Origin: Gammaproteobacteria bacterium
GTDB lineage: Bacteria > Pseudomonadota > Gammaproteobacteria > GRL18
NCBI GenBank assembly: GCA_024511395.1
Contig: JANELJ010000091.1
Coordinates: 1 to 7,897, forward strand
Direction of reading: 5' to 3'
Length of the DNA: 7,897 nucleotides
A model generated the notes under the pieces. It saw nothing but the letters and a program-made list of their open reading frames with translations, made no database searches and was not told the DNA's origin. Below are positions 1-7,070 of this stretch, piece after piece (the first letter of the stretch is position 1; each line of letters begins with the position of its first letter). Made by a program: the position numbers and the translations under genes.

Positions 1-55
1 GCACTATCTTAAACAGGAAATTCAAAAACGCACCAGAGAATTAATAAAAACCAAT

Positions 56-58
56 TAA
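56..58 (+). other. In-frame TAA stop inside the diguanylate cyclase linker
   Basis: Codons on both sides of this TAA stay in the same frame and read as one continuous linker (KRTRELIKTN before, RLSIQTRELEKA after), so a substitution is more likely than a frameshift. The simplest ancestor is CAA. TAA also ends this gene at 617-619 and ends several neighbours, so stop-codon reassignment is not supported. Confidence 0.75.
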
Positions 59-488
59 CGCCTGTCAATACAGACCCGCGAACTGGAAAAAGCCAAAAAA
101 GAACTCACACTGCAGGCTATTACCGATCCTCTGACACAGTTATATAACCGCCGTTATTTTGCTGATATCGCCAGCAAGGCATTCTTTAATGCTGTGCACT
201 ATAAGCAGGCATTAGCCATTATTATGCTGGATATAGATGAGTTTAAAAAAATAAATGATGTTTATGGACACCAGGCGGGGGATCAGGTCATTGCCCGTTG
301 TGCCCGTTTATTAACTGAATTTTCCAGAAAAAGTGATACTGTAGCCCATTACGGCGGTGAAGAATTTATTACCCTGGTACCCCGGACCAGTCTTAGTGAA
401 GTACAATCCCTGGCACAACGGATAAAACAGGAAGTGAGCAATACCAGCATTGTTCTAAAAGACGACTCTGTTGTGACTTTCAGTATCA

Positions 489-506
489 GTATTGGTATTG
501 GTATTG
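489..506 (+). repeat. Three tandem GTATTG hexamers within the GGDEF coding region
   Basis: Three exact 6-bp copies encode alternating Ile-Gly in SISIGIGIAQ. The family normally has a single SIGIA-type strand here, so one extra Gly-Ile pair may have arisen by in-frame slippage. The reading frame is preserved. The repeat is directly visible; the expansion reading is inference. Confidence 0.7.
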
Positions 507-655
507 CTCAAATTGAAAAAACACAGGATCATAATATTCAGGATATTATTCAACGTACGGATCAGGCGCTTTATAAAGCAAAACAACAGGGACGGGATCA
601 AATAATCACCCATGCATAAGCCACTACAACAGATAAACAAAGTATTCCTGTTTCC

Positions 656-2041
656 CTACAACACCCCGCTGCTCTTAATATCCAGATAACGGTTAACCAG
701 GTGGATAGCCAGTTTATCCGGGGTCACGTCCAGGCTGTTAATGCCGTGCACGGTCAGCCGTTCAAACATCTTTTTTCGCTGCAGCTGATAATCACAGGTG
801 GCTGAATACAGCAGTGCAGCGGGCAGATCATCAACAGTCTGCTCCATTATGTTATCAAGCACCTGTTCTTTTAAACTGGCCAGTATCACCAGGTGTTTAG
901 TTTTAAGCAATTGCAGAGCATTGAGCAGGTCATCACTGTCTTCATCACGCAGATTGGTCAGTACGACCAACAGAGCCCGTTTTTTCTGTTTTAATAATAA
1001 TTGTGAGGAGGCCCGGGTATAATCGGGACTGGCGGTTCCGGCCTGTAAATCATAGAGACGGTTTAATAATAACGGCAGAGTTGCCATACCCTTTCTGGCG
1101 GCAAACCAGCGTTCTGTCTGCAGCTCATCTTCCTCCTGCTGATAGCCGAAGGTACTGAAGCCAACAGCATCGCCTTGGTGCAGGGCAACCCAGGATAACA
1201 ACAGCATGGCATTCAGGCTGTGATCAAAATGCGACAGTTCATCATCCTGAGAACGCATTCTGCGCCCGCAATCGAGCAGAAAAATCACCTCCTGATCCTT
1301 TTCATCCTGATATTCTCTGGAAATCAGCTTGCGTAAACGGGCAGTCGCTTTCCAGTCTATCTGTTTAAGTGCATCCCCCTCTCGATATTCACGCAACTGG
1401 TTAAAATCCATACCTTCCCCGCGCCGGCGTACTTTCTTAATCCCCAACAGGCTGAGACGGTTTTCAGTAGCCAGCAGAGCATACTGACTGACGGCTGCAA
1501 AGTTAGGATAAACCATGGTGGAAAATGACGCACCGACAGCGGTGTTTCTAAACCATAAGCGCCAGGGTGAATGGACTAAACACTGCACTGATCTGAATAC
1601 TTCATTGCCGCGCTGCAGCGGTTTGATCTGATAGTCAATTTTTGCCCATTGGCCTGATACTATCCTCAGCTTTACAGGTAAATGCCTTAGTTCACAATGT
1701 ACCGGGTAGTGGTCAAATACTTCGATAACCAGTTGCTGACTACCCATACGTCCGGCTCTGTAATGTATAGTTAACTGTACATCATGCCACAGGCCAAGGG
1801 ACATTTTTCCAGGCGCATCACGTTCAATTTCAAGCTGATTAACGGTATATAAGCTCGAAGCATCCCATAACACCACAACCAGCAGTATCGCTGACAGAGC
1901 AGGCCATACTGTCTCCAGCTCCGGATAGAACGCCGTTAGCACACCCAGCAAAGCCAGACATATCATCAGCATAAAAAGGTTGCGGCCGGGCTTCAGATAA
2001 ATAAAAGCAGCCGTAAAAATCTGCCAGATTAATTTAAACAT
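656..2041 (-). CDS. DUF58 domain-containing membrane-anchored VWA-like protein
   Basis: 461 residues. Two hydrophobic segments near the N-terminus (about 22-39 and 46-62) anchor a large cytoplasmic domain. The DUF58 signature is clear at about 204-236: RRRGEGMDFNQLREYREGD followed by IDWKATAR. A VWA-like core follows, with LLDCGRRM at 255-262 where a true VWA domain would carry the DxSxS metal site. DUF58 proteins are typically encoded beside MoxR ATPases and are thought to be their partners or substrates. This gene starts 11 bases after the moxR-family stop, consistent with coupled expression. The start (ATG 2041) lacks a strong Shine-Dalgarno sequence; a GAGAAA stretch lies somewhat too far upstream. 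It is the last gene of the cluster, ending in TAG at 656-658, 36 bases from the end of the convergent cyclase gene. I see no GC-rich hairpin with a T-run between them. The family is certain; the molecular function is not known. Confidence 0.93.
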   Translation of the reverse strand: MFKLIWQIFTAAFIYLKPGRNLFMLMICLALLGVLTAFYPELETVWPALSAILLVVVLWDASSLYTVNQLEIERDAPGKMSLGLWHDVQLTIHYRAGRMGSQQLVIEVFDHYPVHCELRHLPVKLRIVSGQWAKIDYQIKPLQRGNEVFRSVQCLVHSPWRLWFRNTAVGASFSTMVYPNFAAVSQYALLATENRLSLLGIKKVRRRGEGMDFNQLREYREGDALKQIDWKATARLRKLISREYQDEKDQEVIFLLDCGRRMRSQDDELSHFDHSLNAMLLLSWVALHQGDAVGFSTFGYQQEEDELQTERWFAARKGMATLPLLLNRLYDLQAGTASPDYTRASSQLLLKQKKRALLVVLTNLRDEDSDDLLNALQLLKTKHLVILASLKEQVLDNIMEQTVDDLPAALLYSATCDYQLQRKKMFERLTVHGINSLDVTPDKLAIHLVNRYLDIKSSGVL

Positions 2042-2052
2042 AATAAAGCTGA

Positions 2053-3009
2053 CTAATTTCTCGGTGCCGGAACTTTGTCCAGAATATTCTGCAGAATTGT
2101 ATCGCTGTGCATCCCTTCCAGCTCCATTTCCGGTGACAGGGCAATACGATGGCGCATAACCGGCAGGGTAACGGCTTTAATATCATCCGGGGTGATATAG
2201 TCACGGTCATACATAACCGCACGGGCACGGGCGGCCCGGATCAGACCAATCCCGCCCCGCGGGCCGGAACCGATGGCAATGCCCGGCCATTTGCGGGTAC
2301 TGCGGACAATATTAACTGCATACTGCATCACCTTTTCATCCACCTGAATAGCTGCAGCCTGCTGCTGTAATGCTAAAATACTGTCCTGCCGGGCACAGGC
2401 CGAAACATTCGATACATCCAGCCTGTCCCCGGCTTTATGATCAGTCGTATGCTGTACCAATGCCAGTTCATCCCCATCCTGAGGATAGTCAATCAGGATT
2501 TTAAACAGGAAACGATCCAGCTGAGCCTCCGGCAACGGATAAGTCCCTTCCTGCTCAATAGGATTCCGGGTTGCCAGAACCATAAAGGGATTGCCCACCG
2601 GCATGGACCGTCCTTCCAAAGTCACCTGTTGCTCCTGCATGACTTCCAGCAGAGCCGCCTGGGTTTTAGCCGGGGCGCGGTTAATTTCATCAGCCAGTAA
2701 CAGGTTGGTAAAAACCGGGCCTTTTCTGATTTTAAAACTTTCTGATTTCATATCATATAAAATATGCCCTGTAACATCACTGGGCATTAAGTCCGGGGTA
2801 AACTGGATACGGGAGAAATCACCGGCAAAGGTTTTTGCCAGAGCCTGTACCATCAGGGTTTTACCCAGACCGGGTACCCCTTCAAGCAAAACATGGCCAC
2901 GGGCAATCAGGGCAATAATGATCTGTTCAATAATATCTGTCTGACCAATAACGGCTTTGGCAATTTCAGACTGCATGGTCTGACTGATTGGGGTGGTTTC
3001 CTGTGTCAT
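2053..3009 (-). CDS. MoxR-family AAA+ ATPase
   Basis: 318 residues, normal for the family, with no membrane segment, so cytoplasmic. Motifs in order: Walker A GVPGLGKT (44-51), Walker B LLLADEIN (103-110) followed by RAPAKTQAALLEVMQE, sensor 1 around ATRNP (146-150), IEQEGTYPLPEAQLDRF with the probable arginine finger R166, and a C-terminal lid with GSGPRGG (247-253) supplying sensor 2. All catalytic residues are present, so it should be an active ATPase. MoxR proteins act as chaperone-like remodellers with VWA-fold partners, for example in methanol dehydrogenase maturation (MoxR) and RavA-ViaA. The likely partner here is the DUF58 product encoded 11 bases downstream. ATG at 3009 has only a weak GGA element about eight bases upstream. 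The 45-base leader from the preceding gene is mostly a 7-bp tandem repeat. The exact MoxR subfamily cannot be fixed from motifs alone, so no gene symbol is given. Confidence 0.95.
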   Translation of the reverse strand: MTQETTPISQTMQSEIAKAVIGQTDIIEQIIIALIARGHVLLEGVPGLGKTLMVQALAKTFAGDFSRIQFTPDLMPSDVTGHILYDMKSESFKIRKGPVFTNLLLADEINRAPAKTQAALLEVMQEQQVTLEGRSMPVGNPFMVLATRNPIEQEGTYPLPEAQLDRFLFKILIDYPQDGDELALVQHTTDHKAGDRLDVSNVSACARQDSILALQQQAAAIQVDEKVMQYAVNIVRSTRKWPGIAIGSGPRGGIGLIRAARARAVMYDRDYITPDDIKAVTLPVMRHRIALSPEMELEGMHSDTILQNILDKVPAPRN

Positions 3010-3022
3010 GTTTTTGTTCCGG

Positions 3023-3053
3023 GTGTTAAGTGTTAAGTGTTAAGTGTTAAGTG
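3023..3053. repeat. Tandem 7-bp repeat (GTGTTAA, about 4.4 copies) ahead of the moxR-family gene
   Basis: Four exact copies of GTGTTAA (3023-3050) and a partial fifth occupy most of the 45-base gap between the DUF4350 stop and the MoxR start. On the coding strand the unit reads TTAACAC. Because seven is not a multiple of three, successive copies place TAA in all three frames, so any ribosome reading through would be stopped. Changes in copy number would alter the spacing between the two genes but not either protein. Confidence 0.95.
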
Positions 3054-3054
3054 A

Positions 3055-4290
3055 TTATAAGTTGTTCTTCAGGGTGTTCAGGTTTTTTATGGTTTGTTCA
3101 AAGTCTTTTTCACTGATCTTTTCTAATGGCATCAGTGCTTTCTTTATTTCTGCCTGTTGGATCCGGGCAATGTCTTCAAGTAAGGCCCAGGCCTGTTTGG
3201 GGTTTTCACGTCGGATCACCGGGTGTATTAGCTGGATCTGTTCCCATAATTCTTCCTGCACAGAAGCCACCAGGCGGGGCAGTTGTTTATAATGCCAGCG
3301 GTAATAGGCACTGGCTTCAATATGCTCCAGTAATTCACGTCGGGCAACAGGCTTATCATCAAGAACCGGCCCGAAACGCAGGGGGGCACGCCATAGCCAG
3401 AGTAAAAACAGCAAACTCAGACTGACCATAACATAGCCTGCATTTTGCCACAGCCAGCGCCATAAAGAAGGCATATTATCTACGGCAACCAGCCATACGC
3501 TCTTTTGCATATCACTGCTTTGTAAGTTATTGTTTTCGCGATCAGATGGCTGTACCAGTTCCAGCAGCAGTCGGGCATGATCATACTGGTCAATATAGTC
3601 ATTAGTAAAAATATCCGTGGTGCTTAACACGGTGATCCGGCCTTTGCCTACGGCATACTGCATCAGATAAGGCCCAGACGGATCTTCAATTTTCCAGGTT
3701 AAGTCATAATTCTTTACCGTCTTTAATTGCTTAAGCACTTCCCAGTAAGGGAAATACACCTGAATACTGGTCTGCTGCTCTGAATCTGCTAATACGGCCG
3801 TTACCGGTGAGGCTTCACCGCCCTGAGCCTTTATGGTTTTATCATCCAGAGTTTTTACGCACAGGCCCCATAAACGGAATACAAAGTCCGGATCGGCAGC
3901 GGTTTTTTCAGCCTGATAATTTTCACGAGACTCACCATTAGTGTCTTTACAGTAACGCGCTTCTACAATCAGATTGCCACCGGCTATCAGCCATTGCAGC
4001 AGATTATCCACCAGCTCGGTATTCAGAGTTTCACGCTTTGTAGCAATCAGAATACTGCTTACCCTGTGCATATTAGTGGTATCACGAAAAGCCACCAGGC
4101 CGTTTACCGGCTTATTTCTAACGCCTATTTTCTGCAAAAAAAACTCGGCTGCCAGCAACGGTTTGCGTTTTGCCAGTCCCTGAAAACCGACCTCTTTCTG
4201 CTCCTCCACCCAGCTGTAATTCTGGTAAAACCAGAAGCCCAGGTAAGCTGTTAACACCAGCAGCAGGGCATAGAGTATTTTTTTACCCAT
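3055..4290 (-). CDS. DUF4350 domain-containing membrane protein
   Basis: About 411 residues from the ATG at 4290. The frame is open to an ATG at 4311, but GGAGG at 4303-4299 lies eight bases before the 4290 ATG and only two bases before the one at 4296, so 4290 is preferred. From this start: a transmembrane anchor at residues 3-23 (KKILYALLLVLTAYLGFWFY), a periplasmic region to about 283 containing the DUF4350 core (LVDNLLQWLIAGGNLIVEA, about 93-111), a second membrane segment at about 285-302, and a cytoplasmic tail of about 110 residues with a conserved-looking RFGPVLDD...RRELLEHIEAS stretch. The GGNLIVEA region resembles class I glutamine-amidotransferase-like folds, but I see no catalytic Cys-His-Glu set; a binding role is inference. 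The start overlaps the upstream stop in ATGGGTAA, suggesting translational coupling. It lies between the DUF4129 and MoxR genes. The function is unknown. Confidence 0.86.
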   Translation of the reverse strand: MGKKILYALLLVLTAYLGFWFYQNYSWVEEQKEVGFQGLAKRKPLLAAEFFLQKIGVRNKPVNGLVAFRDTTNMHRVSSILIATKRETLNTELVDNLLQWLIAGGNLIVEARYCKDTNGESRENYQAEKTAADPDFVFRLWGLCVKTLDDKTIKAQGGEASPVTAVLADSEQQTSIQVYFPYWEVLKQLKTVKNYDLTWKIEDPSGPYLMQYAVGKGRITVLSTTDIFTNDYIDQYDHARLLLELVQPSDRENNNLQSSDMQKSVWLVAVDNMPSLWRWLWQNAGYVMVSLSLLFLLWLWRAPLRFGPVLDDKPVARRELLEHIEASAYYRWHYKQLPRLVASVQEELWEQIQLIHPVIRRENPKQAWALLEDIARIQQAEIKKALMPLEKISEKDFEQTIKNLNTLKNNL

Positions 4291-5911
4291 ACCCATGGCC
4301 TCCGGATTCATCTGAACTGTTGTCTGATTCTGGTTTTAGATGCTCATAAAATACCGCCCCGTCAGTCACCAGTTTTTTTAGCTGCGGTTCCGGCAGTGTC
4401 CGGTGAGCATAGGCGGTTAACTGCCAGGCACGGGTCAGTTCCATAAAATAACGGATCTGCTGTTTAGAGCTTAAATGCTGCTGCATCGCCTGTACACAGT
4501 CACCTTCTGTCGCCCCGGGCTGCAGCTCCAGGGCATGGTGTCTCACCAGACAGGCCAGACTAGCCCGGTACAACAGAGCCAGCGCAGCTCTATATTGCCG
4601 GGACTGGATCAATTTCAGGGCTTCAGCACGGACATCTTCGGGCAGTGACTGTTCCCTGATATCCAGACCAAACAGGGTTTCCGGCAACTTATCTGCAGTG
4701 GACGTTTTTTTAAAGCCGTTAAAGGCTATTTTCAGCCGACTCCAGTATTTAATAATTAACAGTGCCAGTATCAGCAGCAGAATCCACAAACCCACCTCAA
4801 ACAGCCGGGCCAACACCTGCCCAATCATCTCAAAGAATTTAGCGATTGATCGAATAAAATCACTATAATCATCCGACTTTTTCTGTTTAGCCGTATCACC
4901 GGTATATTTTAACTGGCTGATGGTTTTATAGCGGTTAAACACCGGTTCCTGCATAACCGCCTGAATGACTTCCGTGGATTTTTCCGGTTCAGTTTTCTTT
5001 TCAGCCAGCGGAAGCAGGATAAATTCATAACGTAAATCATCATAAGGCACTTCTGCGGCATTTAAAGGCTCAGATATACCCAGAGGCAGGAGCAGGCAGA
5101 GCAGGATCACGGCTGCCACTGCCCGAGCAGCAGATAGCCGGTTTTTCTGACGGCTGTGTTTTTGTTGATGTTTGCGCTGCAGTCTGCGAAAGGTCAGTTC
5201 GATATCCCAGCCTTCCAGGATGGTGCGGCGATTCAGATAAAGCATAAAGCCACCAGCCACATAGAGAATTTCCATAACCATCATGGCCAGAAAATACATC
5301 AACATGGACAGAGCATTAACCCACAGTGGCTGCTCATCATTGACCAGCACCAGTTCAGCCCCTTTTATAGCCAGATCAGTGGGTAATAGTAATAAGATCA
5401 TACCGATAATACCCCAGTACAATAGGGACTCCAGGTTAATACAGAGGATAAATAACAGCCCTTCCCGGTTTTTGGCACCCCGGCGCAGGGCACTCATTCT
5501 CCGGGTTCGTTGTTTACCGCACAAACCTTCCAGCTGAACTGTGGGCAGAGCAAAGGCTCGCCCCATATCCAGACGGTACAGGGTCAGTGACGACAGCAAT
5601 CCGGTTTTAAAAAAGCCGGGCACGGCTTTTAGCACATCCCGCCAGTTAAGCGGCTCTGAGAAAATCACTCGTGACAGAATAAACAGCGGCACCCTGTCAT
5701 AAATCGGCTTTAAATACCAGACCAGGATAAAGGCCCAGTAGGGGTGTGTTTCCAGCAGAAGCAGAGAGATAATGACAAAGATTGGCAGTACAGTAATCAG
5801 CCAGCCGGACAGGAGAATACGCCAGTGCTGCATACACAGACGCACAGACAGGTCCATGGCTTCCCAGGGCGATCGAGGTCTTACTTCCAGGGTCAGGGCT
5901 TCAGGATTCAT
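4283..5911 (-). CDS. Multi-pass membrane protein with C-terminal DUF4129 domain
   Basis: 542 residues. The N-terminal RPRSPWEAMDLSVRL (11-25) matches the conserved opening of this family and supports ATG 5911, although no Shine-Dalgarno sequence is visible there (the 22-base gap is AT-rich). Likely membrane segments: about 33-53, 57-80, 150-176, 196-226, 262-281 and 371-388. Basic loops at 131-150 and 242-259 fit the cytoplasmic side. The LNRRTILEGWDIELTFRRL motif (226-244) is typical of the group. A segment at 262-286 looks like a signal anchor and opens a periplasmic stretch (about 287-370). After the last membrane helix comes a cytoplasmic DUF4129-like domain (about 412-522) with EALKLIQSRQYRAALALLYR and a helical C-terminus. 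DUF4129 is found next to MoxR/DUF58 genes and in transglutaminase-like TgpA proteins, but no transglutaminase is encoded in this window. The gene sits between the SpoIIM-family gene (22-base gap) and the DUF4350 gene (8-base overlap). The molecular role is unknown; a scaffold for the complex is inference. Confidence 0.87.
   Translation of the reverse strand: MNPEALTLEVRPRSPWEAMDLSVRLCMQHWRILLSGWLITVLPIFVIISLLLLETHPYWAFILVWYLKPIYDRVPLFILSRVIFSEPLNWRDVLKAVPGFFKTGLLSSLTLYRLDMGRAFALPTVQLEGLCGKQRTRRMSALRRGAKNREGLLFILCINLESLLYWGIIGMILLLLPTDLAIKGAELVLVNDEQPLWVNALSMLMYFLAMMVMEILYVAGGFMLYLNRRTILEGWDIELTFRRLQRKHQQKHSRQKNRLSAARAVAAVILLCLLLPLGISEPLNAAEVPYDDLRYEFILLPLAEKKTEPEKSTEVIQAVMQEPVFNRYKTISQLKYTGDTAKQKKSDDYSDFIRSIAKFFEMIGQVLARLFEVGLWILLLILALLIIKYWSRLKIAFNGFKKTSTADKLPETLFGLDIREQSLPEDVRAEALKLIQSRQYRAALALLYRASLACLVRHHALELQPGATEGDCVQAMQQHLSSKQQIRYFMELTRAWQLTAYAHRTLPEPQLKKLVTDGAVFYEHLKPESDNSSDESGGHGYG
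4299..4303 (-). promoter_or_regulatory. Ribosome binding site GGAGG deciding the DUF4350 start
   Basis: This is the strongest Shine-Dalgarno sequence I find in the cluster. It sits inside the last codons of the DUF4129 gene, eight bases upstream of ATG 4290. It makes the in-frame ATGs at 4311 and 4296 unlikely starts. Confidence 0.75.
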
Positions 5912-5933
5912 ATTTATTTATACGACCGGGCCA

Positions 5934-7070
5934 TTAAAATTCACGTTTGTCAGTAAGCGGTTCAGCTTGAAGTTTCATTTCAGCTGCAGGGTTTACCAAT
6001 TCATCAGACCTGCGCCCGACAAAAGCAAAATAGCCCGTTACCAGCAGCCAGAGCATAGCACCGACCGTATATTTTATCTGTGCATCGATTAACTGGGTAG
6101 AAGACCAGTAGGCTTCGATAAATGCGGCCATAACAAACATAATGGCCACACCACCCATAATACGAACACTGATTTTTGCCGAATCCAGCAAGGCCTGGTA
6201 GCGGCTTTTTCGACCCGGCATCAATAGCGAAAAACCCAGTTTCAGACCAGCCGCCCCGCTCAGGGCAATAGCCGTGAGCTCAAAAGCACTATGTCCCACG
6301 ACAAACGACCAGAAAGTAGCTGAGTAGCCCAGGTGGGTCAGATGCCCGGCCACCGCACCAATATGCAGGCCGTTAAATAACAGAGTAAACAGACTGCCGA
6401 TACCCAGCAGCAGACCGCTGGCAAAAGTACGAAAGCCGATACTGGTATTATTAAAAATATAAAAACCAAACATTTTACTATCTGAACCGGAGTCCCGCTC
6501 CCGGCCGATATGTTCTGCCTGAGGATCATACATAGCCTCCATGCCGGAGACTGAATCCGGCGACAGGATGCTGTACACAAATTCAGGACGAAACTGGATG
6601 ACAATAATCATGGCCAGCAGGGAGCCGTAAAACAGCAGAGACGACAACCATAACCAGTTTATTTCATTGCGCACAGTACGGGGAAAGGTCCAGGTGAAAA
6701 AACGACTAATAGCTGACAAGGCACTGTCACCATAGACATGAACCGACCGGTAAAAAGCCTGATGGGCCTGTTCCACCAGAATACTCAGCCGCTCGATTAG
6801 ATAGGGGCTGTACCGCCGTGCTTCTGCCAGGGAAAGGTGCTGACAGACCTCACGGTACAGAGCAGGGAAATCAGCCTGTTCAATCAGTTCCGGCGGTAGC
6901 TCCAGGATCTGCTCTTCATATAAACTTTTGGGCTGATAATATTTGGCCTTTCTTTTTGCCTGCCTGCTGTGCCGCCGGGCAATTTTATCCGGATGCAGTT
7001 GCTCATTACAGAGTACTTCCAGCAACAACCATTGCTGTTCATGCAATTCAATAAAACGTGCCTGGTTCAT
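5934..7070 (-). CDS. SpoIIM (DUF95) family integral membrane protein
   Basis: 378 residues. A soluble N-terminal half includes the family-like FPALYREVCQHLSLAEARRY (68-87) and LIERLSILVEQAHQAFYR (91-108). A membrane half follows, with helices at about 140-158, 214-235, 236-275 (probably two), 303-322 and 336-352. The signature FNNTSIGFRTFASGLLLGIG (206-225) and GHSAFELTAIALSGAAG (259-275) identify the SpoIIM/DUF95 family. In Bacillus, SpoIIM belongs to the peptidoglycan-hydrolysing engulfment machinery, but this version sits in a MoxR cluster and nothing else here suggests sporulation. ATG 7070 overlaps the RDD stop in ATGA, and GGGA lies five bases upstream, so coupled translation is likely. 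An unusually Lys/Arg-rich segment (about 29-48) looks like an insertion relative to members I recall. The C-terminus ends in a short polar tail. The family is secure; the role is inferred from context only. Confidence 0.88.
   Translation of the reverse strand: MNQARFIELHEQQWLLLEVLCNEQLHPDKIARRHSRQAKRKAKYYQPKSLYEEQILELPPELIEQADFPALYREVCQHLSLAEARRYSPYLIERLSILVEQAHQAFYRSVHVYGDSALSAISRFFTWTFPRTVRNEINWLWLSSLLFYGSLLAMIIVIQFRPEFVYSILSPDSVSGMEAMYDPQAEHIGRERDSGSDSKMFGFYIFNNTSIGFRTFASGLLLGIGSLFTLLFNGLHIGAVAGHLTHLGYSATFWSFVVGHSAFELTAIALSGAAGLKLGFSLLMPGRKSRYQALLDSAKISVRIMGGVAIMFVMAAFIEAYWSSTQLIDAQIKYTVGAMLWLLVTGYFAFVGRRSDELVNPAAEMKLQAEPLTDKREF

Larger units (their letters stand above)
2..619 (+). pseudogene. 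Diguanylate cyclase (GGDEF domain), 5' part outside window, interrupted by an in-frame stop
   Basis: The frame reads from the window edge to TAA at 617-619. It encodes a coiled-coil-like linker (RTRELIKTN, then stop, then RLSIQTRELEKAKKEL) followed by a complete GGDEF domain that begins ITDPLTQLYNRRYF. Such domains make cyclic di-GMP from two GTP. Catalytic features are intact: the metal-binding LDIDEFKKIND stretch from about 227, the GGEEF active-site motif at 353-367, and the RxxD inhibitory site (RKSD, 326-337) exactly five residues before it. The C-terminal ALYKAKQQGRD signature is present. The oddity is TAA at 56-58, in frame and in the middle of the linker; a CAA (Gln) codon there would restore a typical linker. 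The first conventional start after it is GTG at 194. That start has no visible Shine-Dalgarno sequence and would lose the first strand of the domain (DPLTxLYNRR). The family call is very secure. Whether the gene is dead, re-initiated or affected by a sequence error is open. It converges on the neighbouring cluster and is probably functionally separate. Confidence 0.8.

Noticed and set aside
568..579. 12-base perfect palindrome GCTTTATAAAGC near the end of the cyclase gene, considered as a terminator or operator
   Set aside because: It encodes the conserved ALYKA signature of GGDEF domains, has no loop or following T-run, and is explained by coding constraint.
455..640. 61-codon minus-strand frame overlapping the end of the diguanylate cyclase
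   Set aside because: It is antisense to a conserved GGDEF domain, low in complexity (Thr/Asn/Asp repeat from the hexamer), and has no ribosome binding site.
620..655. Bidirectional terminator between the convergent genes
   Set aside because: The 36-base gap has no stable GC-rich hairpin and no T-run in either direction.
2591..2944. 117-codon open frame on the plus strand inside the MoxR gene
   Set aside because: It lies entirely opposite a gene with intact AAA+ motifs, and its translation has no recognisable family features; it is a mirror of the real coding frame. The same holds for the other plus-strand frames within 798-7543.
3023..3053. Tandem repeat considered as a CRISPR array or iteron origin
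   Set aside because: Units are 7 bp, directly adjacent, with no spacers, and lie between two co-directional genes with no replication gene or DnaA-like boxes.
4297..4311. DUF4129 and DUF4350 proteins both appearing to begin MNPEA, suggesting a small duplication
   Set aside because: The second instance lies upstream of the better-supported DUF4350 start, inside the end of the DUF4129 gene, and the similarity covers only a few codons; chance is sufficient.
5934..7070. SpoIIM similarity read as evidence of a spore-forming organism
   Set aside because: SpoIIM/DUF95 proteins are widespread in non-sporulating bacteria, and the surrounding genes are not sporulation genes.
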